Shown: piece by piece, positions 39,873 through 48,744 of the stretch
Position numbering within the stretch: the first letter of the stretch is position 1
Layout of the letters: every line of letters begins with the position of its first letter
Assembly: GCF_002910915.1 (NCBI RefSeq)
Contig: NZ_NEUF01000130.1
Location: 1 to 63,972 of the forward strand
Source of the DNA: Streptomyces sp. SM10
GTDB lineage: Bacteria > Actinomycetota > Actinomycetes > Streptomycetales > Streptomycetaceae
Direction of reading: 5' to 3'
DNA: 63,972 bases
Notes under the pieces: generated by a model
Database searches by the model: none
The model's input: only the letters and a program-made list of their open reading frames with translations
What the model was told of the DNA's origin: nothing
Program-made: the position numbers and the translations under genes

Positions 39873-41075
39873 TCAGCAGTCGCACCCGCAGTCGCAGCCG
39901 TCGCAGCAGCTGCAGCAGTTCCCGCAGCAGTCGCACCCCTCGCAGCAACCCTCGCACCAGTCGCCGCAGTCGCACTTGTGGCAGAGCCCTTCGCGCTCCT
40001 GCCCGCTCCAGGGGTCGTGGAAGCTGCCGGCACAGCACATCTGGCACGTGCAGGCGAGCCCGGCCCAGACCAGGCATCCGGCGATGAGGCCGCGCCGGTT
40101 GCGCGGCGGTTCGGGAGGGAGCGGCGGGCCGGAGGGGCCCCCGGGCGTCGGCGCGTACGGGTTGCCGGGCGGTGGGCCGAAGCTCCCCGACGGCTGCCCG
40201 GCTCCCTGGTGCGAGCAGGACGACGCCCCGAAGGCGCGGTCCACGGACCGCCGCAGTTCGTGTACGAGGAGCACGTGCGCCAGCGCGCCGTCGGTGAACT
40301 CCGCGTCGCGCATCGCGAGGCGTACGCCGTGCAGGGCGTCGTCGCAGAGGCGGCGGGCCTCGCCGAGCGGTGTGCCGGTCGCGGTGAGCGGGTTCCAGGC
40401 ACCCGACGCAGCGTCAGCCTCGCGGTCCTCCACGGCATCCAGCAGATGGGCGAGCCGGCCGAAGAGGCGTCCGGCCTCGGCGAGGGGCCCGGCGTTCTCC
40501 GGCCTGCCCGCCAGGACGGCGGTGTGCGCGAAGGCGGCGGCCGTCGCCGTCTCGGTGGGCTCGGTGACGGTCAGCAGCGGGGTCCCCGGCCCGGCGAGGG
40601 ACTCGATGCCGGTCTGCCTGTCGACGGCGTCGACCAGGACCGCGGTGTCGAAGCCGAGCTCGGCCCCGGTGCGCGCCCCGGCCCTGTCCCAGCCGGCGGC
40701 GACCCGGCGTGCGGCGGCGGCCACCGGGCGCCGCTTCAACAGCCCGTCCCGGTCCGCCACATGGTCGCGCACCTTCGCGGACGCCAGCACGAGGGACACG
40801 GCGGCGGCGAGCCTGGCCCCCTCGCCCCGGGCGACCGGCGCGGTCCGCATCGAGCGCAGCGGGCAGGGGCCGGCGGTGCGGCGCTGCCCGGCGGAGCGCT
40901 CCGCCTGAGCCTCCGTCAGGACCGAGACGATGAGCCCGTCGTAGTTGGTCACGACCCGGGCGAACTGCCCGTGGTCCGCGCGAAGGGCGAGACAGAGGCC
41001 GCAGAGATGGGCCATCCACTCCGCCTTGAGCCCCTCGGACAGCCGATGGGTACAGGGCCTCACAATTCCGAACAC
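39873..41075 (-). CDS. DUF5685 family protein with extreme Cys-rich C-terminal tail
   Basis: A 400-residue protein. The first 280 residues are helical and begin VFGIVRPCTHRL, with HLCGLCLALR and a later CPLR, as in DUF5685 proteins. A Gly/Pro-rich linker (PPGNPYAPTPGG...) leads to a hydrophobic GCLVWAGLACTCQMCCAG. The last 36 residues hold about 17 cysteines in CxC, CC and CxxC patterns (CHKCDCGDWCEGCCEGC, then further CC pairs). Such a tail could bind zinc, copper or iron-sulfur clusters, or be modified. GTG at 41075 fits CGGGGGA upstream and the usual N-terminus. The function is unknown. Confidence 0.8.
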   Translation of the reverse strand: MFGIVRPCTHRLSEGLKAEWMAHLCGLCLALRADHGQFARVVTNYDGLIVSVLTEAQAERSAGQRRTAGPCPLRSMRTAPVARGEGARLAAAVSLVLASAKVRDHVADRDGLLKRRPVAAAARRVAAGWDRAGARTGAELGFDTAVLVDAVDRQTGIESLAGPGTPLLTVTEPTETATAAAFAHTAVLAGRPENAGPLAEAGRLFGRLAHLLDAVEDREADAASGAWNPLTATGTPLGEARRLCDDALHGVRLAMRDAEFTDGALAHVLLVHELRRSVDRAFGASSCSHQGAGQPSGSFGPPPGNPYAPTPGGPSGPPLPPEPPRNRRGLIAGCLVWAGLACTCQMCCAGSFHDPWSGQEREGLCHKCDCGDWCEGCCEGCDCCGNCCSCCDGCDCGCDC

Positions 41076-41384
41076 GACGATCCCCCGGGAGTCGTTCACC
41101 TGACGAGCCGCGCTCGTGCATCCGCGCGGCGTGCATCGTATCGAGCGATCCGTTCACCCGTACGCCCCCCGGATCACCCGTACGGAGGGGAGAATCATAT
41201 TTTCGTTCCGCAAGCCCCCTTATACGGTAGGTACCCTGACGAATCGCCACATGTTCTGCACCAGTAGCGTCACGAATCGCCTGCGCGGCGGCTATCCCCT
41301 TGGCGCTGTATCCGCATCATGGACGACCATGGGGATAGGAATGAGATGCGGAACACCAACGAACCGCGGTGAGAGGAGGCGTCC

Positions 41385-41825
41385 ATGGGATCGGTGCGCA
41401 AGGCGAGTGCCTGGCTGGGCCTCGTGGAGGACAACGACGAGCGGTACTACGACGACGAGTACTCCGAGGATGCTGAGACCGGCACGCATCAGCCCTGGGT
41501 GACCGACCCCCGGGTGCAGGTCGCATCCGAGAAGGCCGAGGACAAGGGCCGGCGGATCGCCACCGTCACCCCGGACAGCTTCCGGGACGCACGCGGCATC
41601 GGCGAGCTCTTCCGGGACGGTGTCCCGGTGATCGTCAACCTCACCGCCATGGATCCCACCGACGCCAAGCGCGTCGTGGACTTCGCCGCGGGACTGACCT
41701 TCGGACTGCGGGGTTCCATCGAGCGCGTGGCCACCAGAGTGTTCCTGCTGACGCCCGCTCACACCCAGGTGGTCAACGGCGAAGCCGTCGGCCGGCCGGC
41801 CGACGGCTTCTTCAACCAGAGCTGA
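41385..41825 (+). CDS. SepF-like cell division protein
   Basis: A 146-residue SepF-family protein. Acidic and tyrosine-rich N-terminal segment (DNDERYYDDEYSED) precedes the SepF core (about 55-140) with IATVTPDSF and the signature PVIVNLTAMDPTDAKRVVDF, then a GLTFGLRGSIERV and VFLLTPA. The membrane-binding N-terminal helix is only loosely like that of canonical SepF. Canonical SepF in Streptomyces sits beside ftsZ in the dcw cluster; this one stands alone, so it is more like SflA, an accessory SepF paralogue. AGGAGG precedes the ATG. Cytoplasmic, near the division site. Confidence 0.87.
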   Translation: MGSVRKASAWLGLVEDNDERYYDDEYSEDAETGTHQPWVTDPRVQVASEKAEDKGRRIATVTPDSFRDARGIGELFRDGVPVIVNLTAMDPTDAKRVVDFAAGLTFGLRGSIERVATRVFLLTPAHTQVVNGEAVGRPADGFFNQS

Positions 41826-41847
41826 GCGGGGCGCTCCCCGGAACGTC

Positions 41848-43077
41848 CTACCGGAAAGCGTCCAGGCCGGTGAGCGCCTTGCCCAGCACCAGCTGATGCA
41901 TCTCCACGGTGCCCTCGTAGGTGAGCACCGACTCCAGGTTCGTCGCGTGCCGCATCACCGGGTACTCCAGCGAGATCCCGTTGGCGCCCAGGATCGTGCG
42001 CGAGGTGCGGCAGATCTCGATCGCCTCCCGCACGTTGTTGAGCTTTCCGAAGCTGACCTGCTCCGGGCGGATCCTGCCCGCGTCCATCCGACGGCCCAGG
42101 TGGTGGGCGAGCAGAATGCCCTTGTGGAGTTCCAGGGCCATGTCCGCGAGCTTGGCCTGGGTGAGCTGGAACCCTCCGATCGGCCTGCCGAACTGCTCGC
42201 GTGACCTCGAGTACTCCAGCGCGGACTCGAAGCTCGCACGTGCGGCGCCCATGGCCCCCCAGACGATGCCGTAGCGGGCGTGGCTGAGACAGCTGAGCGG
42301 ACCGCGCAGCCCGGTGGCGCCGGGCAGGACGGCGTCGGCGGGCAGCCGGACGCCGTCCAGGACCAGCTCGCTGGTGACCGAGGCGCGCAGCGACCACTTG
42401 TGCCGGATCTCGGGCGCGGAGAATCCGGGGCTGTCCGTCGGCACGACGAAACCGCGGATCCCCGCCCCTGCGGCCGCATCGTCGGTCTGCGCCCAGACGA
42501 CGGCGACCCCGGCGACCGATCCGTTGGTGATCCACATCTTGCGGCCGGTGAGGACCCAGTCGTCCCCGTCCCGCCGGGCGTACGTCCGCATCCCGGCGGG
42601 GTCCGACCCGTGGTCCGGCTCGGTGAGGCCGAAGCAGCCGATGATCTCGCCGGCCGCCATGCCGGGCAGCCAGCGCTGCTTCTGCTCCTCGGATCCGAAG
42701 CGGTGGACGGCGTACATGGCGAGGGAGCCCTGGACGGAGACCAGGGAGCGGATCCCGGAGTCGGCGGCCTCCAGCTCCAGGCAGGCCAGGCCGTACTGGA
42801 CGGCGCTCGCCCCCGCGCAGCCGTACCCCTGCAGGGACATGCCCAGGGCGCCGAGCGAGCCCAGCTCGCGGGCCAGCTCCCGGATGCCGGGGAGCTCGCC
42901 GCTCTCGTACCACTCGGCGACGTACGGGAGGACCCGGTCGGCGGCCCAGGTGCGCACGGTGTCGCGGATCGCGAGGTCCTCGGGGTCGAGGAGGTCGTCG
43001 ATGCCGAGGGGGTCACCCGGATCGAACGGCGGAACCCGCATCGGCTTCGACGGCTTCGCGGACTCGGTGGTGGACAT
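41848..43077 (-). CDS. gcdH: glutaryl-CoA dehydrogenase-type acyl-CoA dehydrogenase
   Basis: A 409-residue flavoenzyme with the three-part acyl-CoA dehydrogenase fold. The FAD-binding signature is GCFGLTEPDHGSDPAGM with later WITNGSVAGVAVVWAQ. The catalytic base lies in LTYEGTVEMHQLVLGKALTG, the glutamate in TYEGT being the group's proton abstractor. Overall sequence and the YEGTVEMH context fit glutaryl-CoA dehydrogenase, which converts glutaryl-CoA to crotonyl-CoA in lysine and tryptophan breakdown. An isobutyryl- or short-chain role cannot be excluded. It stands alone, convergent with the SepF-like gene. Confidence 0.87.
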   Translation of the reverse strand: MSTTESAKPSKPMRVPPFDPGDPLGIDDLLDPEDLAIRDTVRTWAADRVLPYVAEWYESGELPGIRELARELGSLGALGMSLQGYGCAGASAVQYGLACLELEAADSGIRSLVSVQGSLAMYAVHRFGSEEQKQRWLPGMAAGEIIGCFGLTEPDHGSDPAGMRTYARRDGDDWVLTGRKMWITNGSVAGVAVVWAQTDDAAAGAGIRGFVVPTDSPGFSAPEIRHKWSLRASVTSELVLDGVRLPADAVLPGATGLRGPLSCLSHARYGIVWGAMGAARASFESALEYSRSREQFGRPIGGFQLTQAKLADMALELHKGILLAHHLGRRMDAGRIRPEQVSFGKLNNVREAIEICRTSRTILGANGISLEYPVMRHATNLESVLTYEGTVEMHQLVLGKALTGLDAFR

Positions 43078-43166
43078 GGGTGCCTCCGGCGGCTCGCACG
43101 GTACGGAAACGCGCCACGGTACTAAAACTAGCAGCGGTAGTTACGGCGCCGTGCCGACGTTACGGC

Positions 43167-44897
43167 TCAGCGTGCGGCCCGTCCAGAGCCGGTGGCCTCG
43201 GCGGGGGTGCGACGGGCGGGAAGAGGGGCCCGGTGTCCGGGGGCCTCCGGATGACCTGGCCGGCGACGGGGCGCCGACCCGGCGGCGTCGGCGTCAGGCC
43301 CCGCGCCCTGCTCCGGCACGGCGGCCGCCTGCTCACGGCAGGGGGCCTTGACCGCAGGGCAGTCCATGACGCGCGGCAGGCGCAGCGCCGCCAGCGCGCC
43401 GAGCAGCAGCAGCCCCGCACTGACCAGCAGGGTGATGTGCAGACCGTCGACGAAGGCGTGCCGGGCCGTGTTCCGCAGCAGATCGCCCATGGGTCCACCC
43501 AGCCGGCCCGCGACCTGGTAGGCCTCGCCCAGGGAGTGCGCCGCCGCCGACCCCGCCGAGGCGGGCACCCCCTCCTCGTGGAGCCGCGAGAGCCCGGGGG
43601 CGTAGGCCGCGTTCATGACACTGCCGAGCAGGGCGATCCCCATGCCGGCACCCAGCTGGTACGAGGTCTCGCCGATCGCGGCGGCGCCGCCCGCCCGCTC
43701 GGCGGGGACCTCGCTCAGCATCGATTCGTACGCCCCGAAGAGGGTGGACTGGAGCCCGAAGCCCAGCAGCACGAAGCCGGCGGTGAGGAGCGCGGGGCGG
43801 TCGTGCTGGCCCATCAGGGTCAGCAGGAGCACGGAGGCCGCCGTGAGCACGAAGCCCCAGGCGACCATCCGGCGCGGACCGATTCGGCCGAGGGTGTGGG
43901 AACCGGTGGCCCCGGCGGCCATCGCGGCGAAGGTCAGCGGGAGCAGCCGCAGGCCGGTCTCCAGCGGGCTCAGTTCCAGGACCAGCTGGAGGTACTGGAC
44001 CGCGATGAGCTCCAGGCCGACCAGGGCCAGCATGGCCAGCACGATGCAGCCGACGGCGGTGGAGAAGGCGGGCCGGGAGAACATCGCGATGTCGATCAGT
44101 GGGTGCGTACGGCGCTTCTGCCTGCGCACGAAGAGGGCGACCAGGGCCGCACCGGCGAGCAGCGGAACGAGCGTGGCGGGGTCGAGCAGGCCTTCGCCGC
44201 CGCCGATCCGCTTGATCCCGAGGACGGCCCCGAGCACACCGGCCGCGGCCATCAGCGCGCCGAGCACGTCCCAGGGGCCGTCGCTCTCGCCGCGGGACTC
44301 GGGCAGCAGCCAGCGCCCGACCGGGAGGATCAGCGCCATCAGCGGAATGTTGATCAGGAAGACGGAGCCCCACCAGTAGTGCTCCACGAGGAAGCCGCCG
44401 ATGACCGGACCGGTCGCGGCGCCGACCGCGGCGACCGCGGTCCAGATGCCGACGGCCATGGCCCGTTCACGGCGGTCGGGGAAGACCTGGCGGAGTATCG
44501 ACAGGGTGGCCGGCATGATCATGGCGCCGCCGACACCGAGCAGCGCACGCGCGGCGATCAGCACACCGGGCGAGCCGGCCGTCGCGGCGAGGGCGGAGGC
44601 GACCCCGAAGAGGGCGTAGCCGAACAGGAGGACGCGTCGTCTGCCGATCCGGTCACCGAGCGTGCCGAAGAGGATCAGCAGCGAGGCGCAGACCAGTGGA
44701 TAGGCGTCCACGATCCAGAGCAGGCCGACGGCGCTGGGCCGCAGGTCCTCGGTGACGGCGGGAACGGCGACGTGCAGCACGGTCGCGTCGAGCGCGACGA
44801 GCAGCAGGCTGAGGCAGAGGACGACCAGGACGACCCAGCGGTTGGCACCGTCGGCTGCTGCGCGCAGCCTGCTCACGGCCGTGGACGTCCCCGTCAT
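43167..44897 (-). CDS. DHA2-type MFS drug exporter (14 TM)
   Basis: A 576-residue exporter of the EmrB/QacA family with about 14 helices. Motif A is GDRIGRRRVLLFG and motif C-like sequence is WTAVAAVGAATGPVIGGFLVE. The first helix contains LDATVLHVAVP, the usual D-x-T-x-V motif of proton antiporters. A 60-residue disordered basic tail is added. It uses the proton gradient to expel hydrophobic drugs or a natural product. ATG at 44897 has GGGAGG upstream. Its divergent upstream region is shared with the PAP2 gene. No TetR gene lies beside it. Confidence 0.9.
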   Translation of the reverse strand: MTGTSTAVSRLRAAADGANRWVVLVVLCLSLLLVALDATVLHVAVPAVTEDLRPSAVGLLWIVDAYPLVCASLLILFGTLGDRIGRRRVLLFGYALFGVASALAATAGSPGVLIAARALLGVGGAMIMPATLSILRQVFPDRRERAMAVGIWTAVAAVGAATGPVIGGFLVEHYWWGSVFLINIPLMALILPVGRWLLPESRGESDGPWDVLGALMAAAGVLGAVLGIKRIGGGEGLLDPATLVPLLAGAALVALFVRRQKRRTHPLIDIAMFSRPAFSTAVGCIVLAMLALVGLELIAVQYLQLVLELSPLETGLRLLPLTFAAMAAGATGSHTLGRIGPRRMVAWGFVLTAASVLLLTLMGQHDRPALLTAGFVLLGFGLQSTLFGAYESMLSEVPAERAGGAAAIGETSYQLGAGMGIALLGSVMNAAYAPGLSRLHEEGVPASAGSAAAHSLGEAYQVAGRLGGPMGDLLRNTARHAFVDGLHITLLVSAGLLLLGALAALRLPRVMDCPAVKAPCREQAAAVPEQGAGPDADAAGSAPRRRPGHPEAPGHRAPLPARRTPAEATGSGRAAR

Positions 44898-45377
44898 GTA
44901 CGTACCTCCCACAATGAGTCCCTCGCGCTCGGCAGACCTGCTGGGGATCCGGCTCTCGGTGCCCCTCGGGCCCGGCATCGACGGGCGAGTGAGCCGTCAG
45001 CGTACGCGAGTTCCAGGTGGTCACGCGTGGTGCAGCTCATACGTTCACGGGCCACCAGGTGTGGCGTACACCACTCCACCTCCTGCACGCGGGGTGACGG
45101 CCGGACCGCCCCGCCGGTACGCCGGCGCCTCGCTCCGCACCGGCCGGCCCCTCCCCCGAACGGCCCAACGCTCGCCCGGAGCGATCGGACCGCGCCCCTT
45201 TCGTCGACGCTCAAACATTTCTACGAATAAGGGCCGGAATGAATAGCCGACGGGTCGAAAACATTCGCCGGCCACCCCGGAATGGATACCTGTCTGAGAC
45301 AAAGTCCACATCACATCGTCATCACAAAGACGCGGGATCGGCCGGATCACACACTCACTCGCTGTAACGTCCATTGC
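44898..45377. other. 480-bp divergent intergenic region
   Basis: Between the MFS and PAP2 genes. The middle part (about 45215-45370) is notably AT-richer than the rest of the window and probably holds promoters. No gene or strong inverted repeat seen. Confidence 0.4.
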
Positions 45378-46427
45378 GTGCGTACCGACATCTTCGCCCG
45401 TCTGGACCGGGAGCCGGAACCGCCGAAGATAGAGACCCCGCGGATGAGCCGTCACCGCATCGCTCTCTTCGGCGGGACTTTGGCGTTCTACCTCGCCATC
45501 GTCGTTGCCGTACTCGTCTCGTCCTGGCTGGTGACCCTCGACTGGAAGGTCATGCTGTTCCGGCCCTATCAGCAGTGGCCCGGACTCCATGCCTTCCTCG
45601 ACTACTACGTCGTGCTGGGCCAGCGTGGCCCCACGGCCGTGATGATCGCTTCCTGGCTCGGCTGGCGCTCCTGGCGCCAGCACACGCTGCGGCCCCTGCT
45701 CACACTGGGCACCTCCCTGCTGCTGCTCAACGTGTCGGTGGGCGCGGTCAAGTACGGCCTGGGGCGGCTGGGCCCGCACTACGCCACCCAGATCGGCTCG
45801 GCCGAGCTCTTCGCCGGCGGCGATATATTTCCTTCGGGACACACCGCCAACGCCGTGGTGACCTGGGGAATCCTGGCCTACCTGGCCACCACCCCGCGGG
45901 CCAGGCGCTACCTCTCGGCCCTCTCCGCCTTCGTCTCCCTGGGCGTGGGCCTCACCACCGTCTACATCGGCACCCACTGGCTCAGCGATGTCCTCCTGGG
46001 CTGGGCGGCCGGTCTGCTGATCCTGCTGGCCCTGCCCTGGTTCGAGCCGCTGATCACGCGTGCCGAGGCCGTGATCCTCTCGGTGCGCAAGCAGTGGCGG
46101 GCCCGCCGTCGGGTCCGGACCCTCGTTCCGGCCGCTCCCGCGGCGCCGGAGCCGACGGTCCTGCTGCCACAGGCGCTGAGCGGCGGGGCTGCGACGGCCG
46201 AGAGCTCCCAGGAGCCCGCCGGCCGGGCGTCGGCACCCGAGACCCCGGCAGCCCCCGGCCACCCCGGCACGGGCGGCCGGGCCAGGGCGCACCAGGCACA
46301 CCCCGCGCGCTCGGAGCGGACGCCGCTGACACCGTCCGCCTCACGCCGTCCGCCGCACACGGACCGCTCCCCGCGGAGCAGTGCGGGCCCCTCCCGCCCG
46401 GTCTCGGGTGGACCTGTCGCCCCCTGA
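45378..46427 (+). CDS. PAP2-superfamily membrane phosphatase
   Basis: A 349-residue membrane protein with six helices in the first 235 residues. The phosphatase motifs are KYGLGRLGP (a variant of K-x6-RP), FPSGHTANA (PSGH) and IGTHWLSDVLLG (the H-x3-D part of motif 3, where the usual SR is replaced). Such enzymes remove phosphate from lipid phosphates such as undecaprenyl-pyrophosphate or phosphatidate. The C-terminal 110 residues are disordered, proline- and alanine-rich, probably cytoplasmic. GTG at 45378 is the most likely start, with TGTAAC a few bases upstream and no clear ribosome binding site, so the mRNA may be leaderless. Confidence 0.85.
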   Translation: MRTDIFARLDREPEPPKIETPRMSRHRIALFGGTLAFYLAIVVAVLVSSWLVTLDWKVMLFRPYQQWPGLHAFLDYYVVLGQRGPTAVMIASWLGWRSWRQHTLRPLLTLGTSLLLLNVSVGAVKYGLGRLGPHYATQIGSAELFAGGDIFPSGHTANAVVTWGILAYLATTPRARRYLSALSAFVSLGVGLTTVYIGTHWLSDVLLGWAAGLLILLALPWFEPLITRAEAVILSVRKQWRARRRVRTLVPAAPAAPEPTVLLPQALSGGAATAESSQEPAGRASAPETPAAPGHPGTGGRARAHQAHPARSERTPLTPSASRRPPHTDRSPRSSAGPSRPVSGGPVAP

Positions 46428-46474
46428 CCTGCCGTTCCTGCCTGCGAGGCCGCACGTCGCCCCTCCCGTGCACG

Positions 46475-46508
46475 ACGAAAGGCCCCGACTCCGGTCGGGG
46501 CCTTTCGT
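46475..46508. terminator. strong bidirectional terminator
   Basis: 15-bp perfect stem ACGAAAGGCCCCGAC/GTCGGGGCCTTTCGT with loop TCCG, between the PAP2 gene and the convergent I78 gene; the TTTCGTCT end suits rightward termination. Confidence 0.85.
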
Positions 46509-46524
46509 CTGTCGGGAGCCGGCC

Positions 46525-46740
46525 TCAGCCGACCCAGCAGCGGGTCACGGTCTCGGCCTCCACCTCGAAGTTGATGCGTCCGCCGCGGAACTCCATCGTG
46601 ATGACGGTGCCGGGTGGAAGGGCCCGGACCGTGCTCCAGCCACGCGCTCTGGCCTGCCGGTCGGCACTCGCCGCGTCGAGGCCGACGTAGGAGTCGGGGG
46701 TGTCGTCCGGCTGGGGGGAAGGGGTCGGTACAGGTGCCAT
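46525..46740 (-). CDS. I78-family peptidase inhibitor
   Basis: A 71-residue small protein. The core has the I78 layout: VRALPPGTVITMEFRGGRIN followed by FEVEAETVTRCWVG, that is P-G-x3-T-x-(E/D)-x-R-x-x-R-(L/I)-N and a C-terminal cysteine. I78 proteins inhibit serine proteases, originally described in fungi. No signal peptide is seen, so it may act inside the cell. ATG at 46740 has GAGAGG close upstream. Two secreted S1 proteases lie elsewhere in the window, but a link is only a guess. Confidence 0.75.
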   Translation of the reverse strand: MAPVPTPSPQPDDTPDSYVGLDAASADRQARARGWSTVRALPPGTVITMEFRGGRINFEVEAETVTRCWVG

Positions 46741-47162
46741 ACCTCTCACCGTAAGCCGCCCCACGCCCCGGCGGAAGCCGTGGCGGCCACAGGGCCGACG
46801 CAGCACTCCGTACCCCCGCTGTCACGCTCGTGTCACAGGATCACCACACCTGTTTACGGTGGGCCACTTCACCCGAACGGGCCGTCGGGCGGTCCCGGAC
46901 CCACATTGTGCGACCATCCACAAAAAGGCCGCTCCGGGAGATGAATTGCAGGCATCCGGACATCGGTCCGAATCCCCTTTTACCGGCCTGCGGGAAAGGG
47001 AATATACGACTGCGCAACCTCGAATTCACCCGCCCTTACGCAAGCCTTACTTTCTCCGCCGCCGACCGGGGCCCCGGGCCGGGAGCTCCCGGCCCGGGGC
47101 CCTCATCCGGAATGGAACCGTCCGGGATGCGGCGCCCGGACCCGTGGTCCGGGCGCACCAGC
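46741..47162. other. 422-bp intergenic region
   Basis: It contains an AT-rich stretch near 46910-47050 and the large palindrome at 47069-47102 behind the glycosyltransferase gene. No gene with a supported start is seen. Confidence 0.45.
47069..47102. terminator. 34-bp perfect palindrome behind the glycosyltransferase gene
   Basis: GGGCCCCGGGCCGGGAG/CTCCCGGCCCGGGGCCC, 17-bp arms without a loop, about 60 bp beyond the stop at 47163. Likely rho-independent-type end without a U-run. Confidence 0.65.
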
Positions 47163-48443
47163 TCAGCCCCGTCCCCCGCGGACCACCTTCGCAGCCTTGT
47201 CACGCAGCGCATACGCGCCGTCCAGCACGCTGCCCCTCGAACGGTGGACCGCACCGCGCAGGAGACCTCGCGATCCCTTCCTCCCACCCCGCGCGGCCAG
47301 CTCGGCGAAGAGCCTCTCGTGCCTCTCCGCGATCGGCGCAGGATCGAACCGGGCGGCGGAGATCCTCGCGGCACGGCCCATCCGGCGCCGTAGGGCGTCG
47401 TCGTCGATCAGACCGAGCAGGGCCTTGACGAAGGCGCCGGTGTCCCCGAGGGGCACCAGCCGCCCGTCCGTGCCGTCGTCGATGATCTCGGCGGGTCCGT
47501 GGGGGCAGTCGGTCGCCACCACCGGCACTCCGCAGCGCATCGCCTCCACGATGGTCATGCCGAACGACTCGCGCTCGGAGGTGACGGCGGCGATGGAGCT
47601 CTTGGGCCACTCCGCCTCCATGGGGTCGACCGACCCCATCAGGAGGACCCGCTCCCGGAGCCCGAGCTCGTCGACGAGCCCGCGCAGCGGCTGCTGCTCG
47701 TCACCCGACGCGTCCCCGGCACCGTAGATCCGCAGCCGCCACTCCGGGCGGACCGCCGCGACCTCCGCGAAGGCCCGGACCAGGACGTCGTACCGTTTGA
47801 CCCGGTGCAGCCGGCCCGCCGCGACGATCCACTTCGCGTCGCACCCGGCGGGCGGGCCGGCCGGGTCGGGCACGCTGTTCGGGATGGCCTCGATCCGCAC
47901 GCCGGGCAGCCGCAGCCTGGCGCGGTAGTCCCGGGCGTCGGCCTCGGTGACGGTCGTGACGGCGTCGAGCAGCGCGTACCGGTGGGCTATCTCCCGGCGG
48001 AGCCGGTAGCCGTGGCTCTCGAGGGTGAGGTGCTCCTGACCGACCCTCACCGGGCCGCGCCGCGCCTGCCGGCTGATGTGGACGTTGAGTCCGGGGCGTG
48101 TGCCGACGACGACATCGGCCTCCAGCCCGCCCAGCCGTGCCGCGATACGGCTGTCGGTGAGTCTGCTGTACTGCCCGTGCCTGGAGTCCCCCCGAGGGAA
48201 CACCGCTGCCGGCAGGGCGTGTTCGGCGTCCTTCCCCTCGTATCCCGGACTCGACCTGCGCAGGTCGACGAGGTGGCTCATCCGGACACCGGCCGGTGCG
48301 CCGAGCTTCGGGTCGTCGCGGTGCCGGAAGACGGAGACGATCTCGACGTCGTGCTGTTCCGCCAAGGTCCTGGCGAGCGTGAAGGTGGTACGGATCGTTC
48401 CCCCGATGCCGTACGCGTTGTGGAGCAGAAACAAAATGTGCAT
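47163..48443 (-). CDS. GT4-family glycosyltransferase
   Basis: A 426-residue GT-B enzyme. The N-terminal domain starts MHILFLLHNAYGIGGTIRTT, with the acceptor-side GGT loop. The C-terminal domain has IVAAGRLHRVKRYDVLVRAF and the nucleotide-sugar element ERESFGMTIVEAMRCGVPVV, whose E-x7-E pattern is typical of retaining GT4 enzymes. Substrate and product are unknown; cell-surface polysaccharide or glycolipid is likely. A basic C-terminal tail may touch the membrane. The ATG at 48443 has AGGGGA somewhat far upstream. Confidence 0.85.
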   Translation of the reverse strand: MHILFLLHNAYGIGGTIRTTFTLARTLAEQHDVEIVSVFRHRDDPKLGAPAGVRMSHLVDLRRSSPGYEGKDAEHALPAAVFPRGDSRHGQYSRLTDSRIAARLGGLEADVVVGTRPGLNVHISRQARRGPVRVGQEHLTLESHGYRLRREIAHRYALLDAVTTVTEADARDYRARLRLPGVRIEAIPNSVPDPAGPPAGCDAKWIVAAGRLHRVKRYDVLVRAFAEVAAVRPEWRLRIYGAGDASGDEQQPLRGLVDELGLRERVLLMGSVDPMEAEWPKSSIAAVTSERESFGMTIVEAMRCGVPVVATDCPHGPAEIIDDGTDGRLVPLGDTGAFVKALLGLIDDDALRRRMGRAARISAARFDPAPIAERHERLFAELAARGGRKGSRGLLRGAVHRSRGSVLDGAYALRDKAAKVVRGGRG

Positions 48444-48744
48444 TACGTAGTCGTTTCCCCTGTTCGACTGGTCTGCAACGGACCTTACGTGCCGTCAGAT
48501 GGCGGCACAGCATGCGCACAGGAGTCGCACAAACCCGTGATATTTCGAACGAACGCGCGTGCACAGGAGGGCTTTGTGCGGAATCTTTTCCTCCACTTCG
48601 CATGCGCGATCTTCCGGCTCCCCGGACCGCAGGCTCCGGCGCCTAATCTCCCGTATTCACGCGTGACCCCGGCCCCAGGTCTTCCGTTGTCTCTTCATGA
48701 GCCGGGAACCACCCGGCCCACGCACCGAGTTCGAGGAGCCACCC
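48444..48744. other. 301-bp divergent intergenic region
   Basis: Between the glycosyltransferase and the 260-aa hypothetical. No gene or strong repeat seen; part of it may be coding if the hypothetical starts at the ATG at 48697. Confidence 0.35.

Noticed and set aside
45045..46301. Leftward 418-codon frame over the PAP2 gene
   Set aside because: Opposes clear PAP2 motifs and has no recognisable product.
48541..48570. LexA box in TTTCGAACGAACGCGCG upstream of the 260-aa hypothetical
   Set aside because: Only one half-site fits; the second half has several mismatches.
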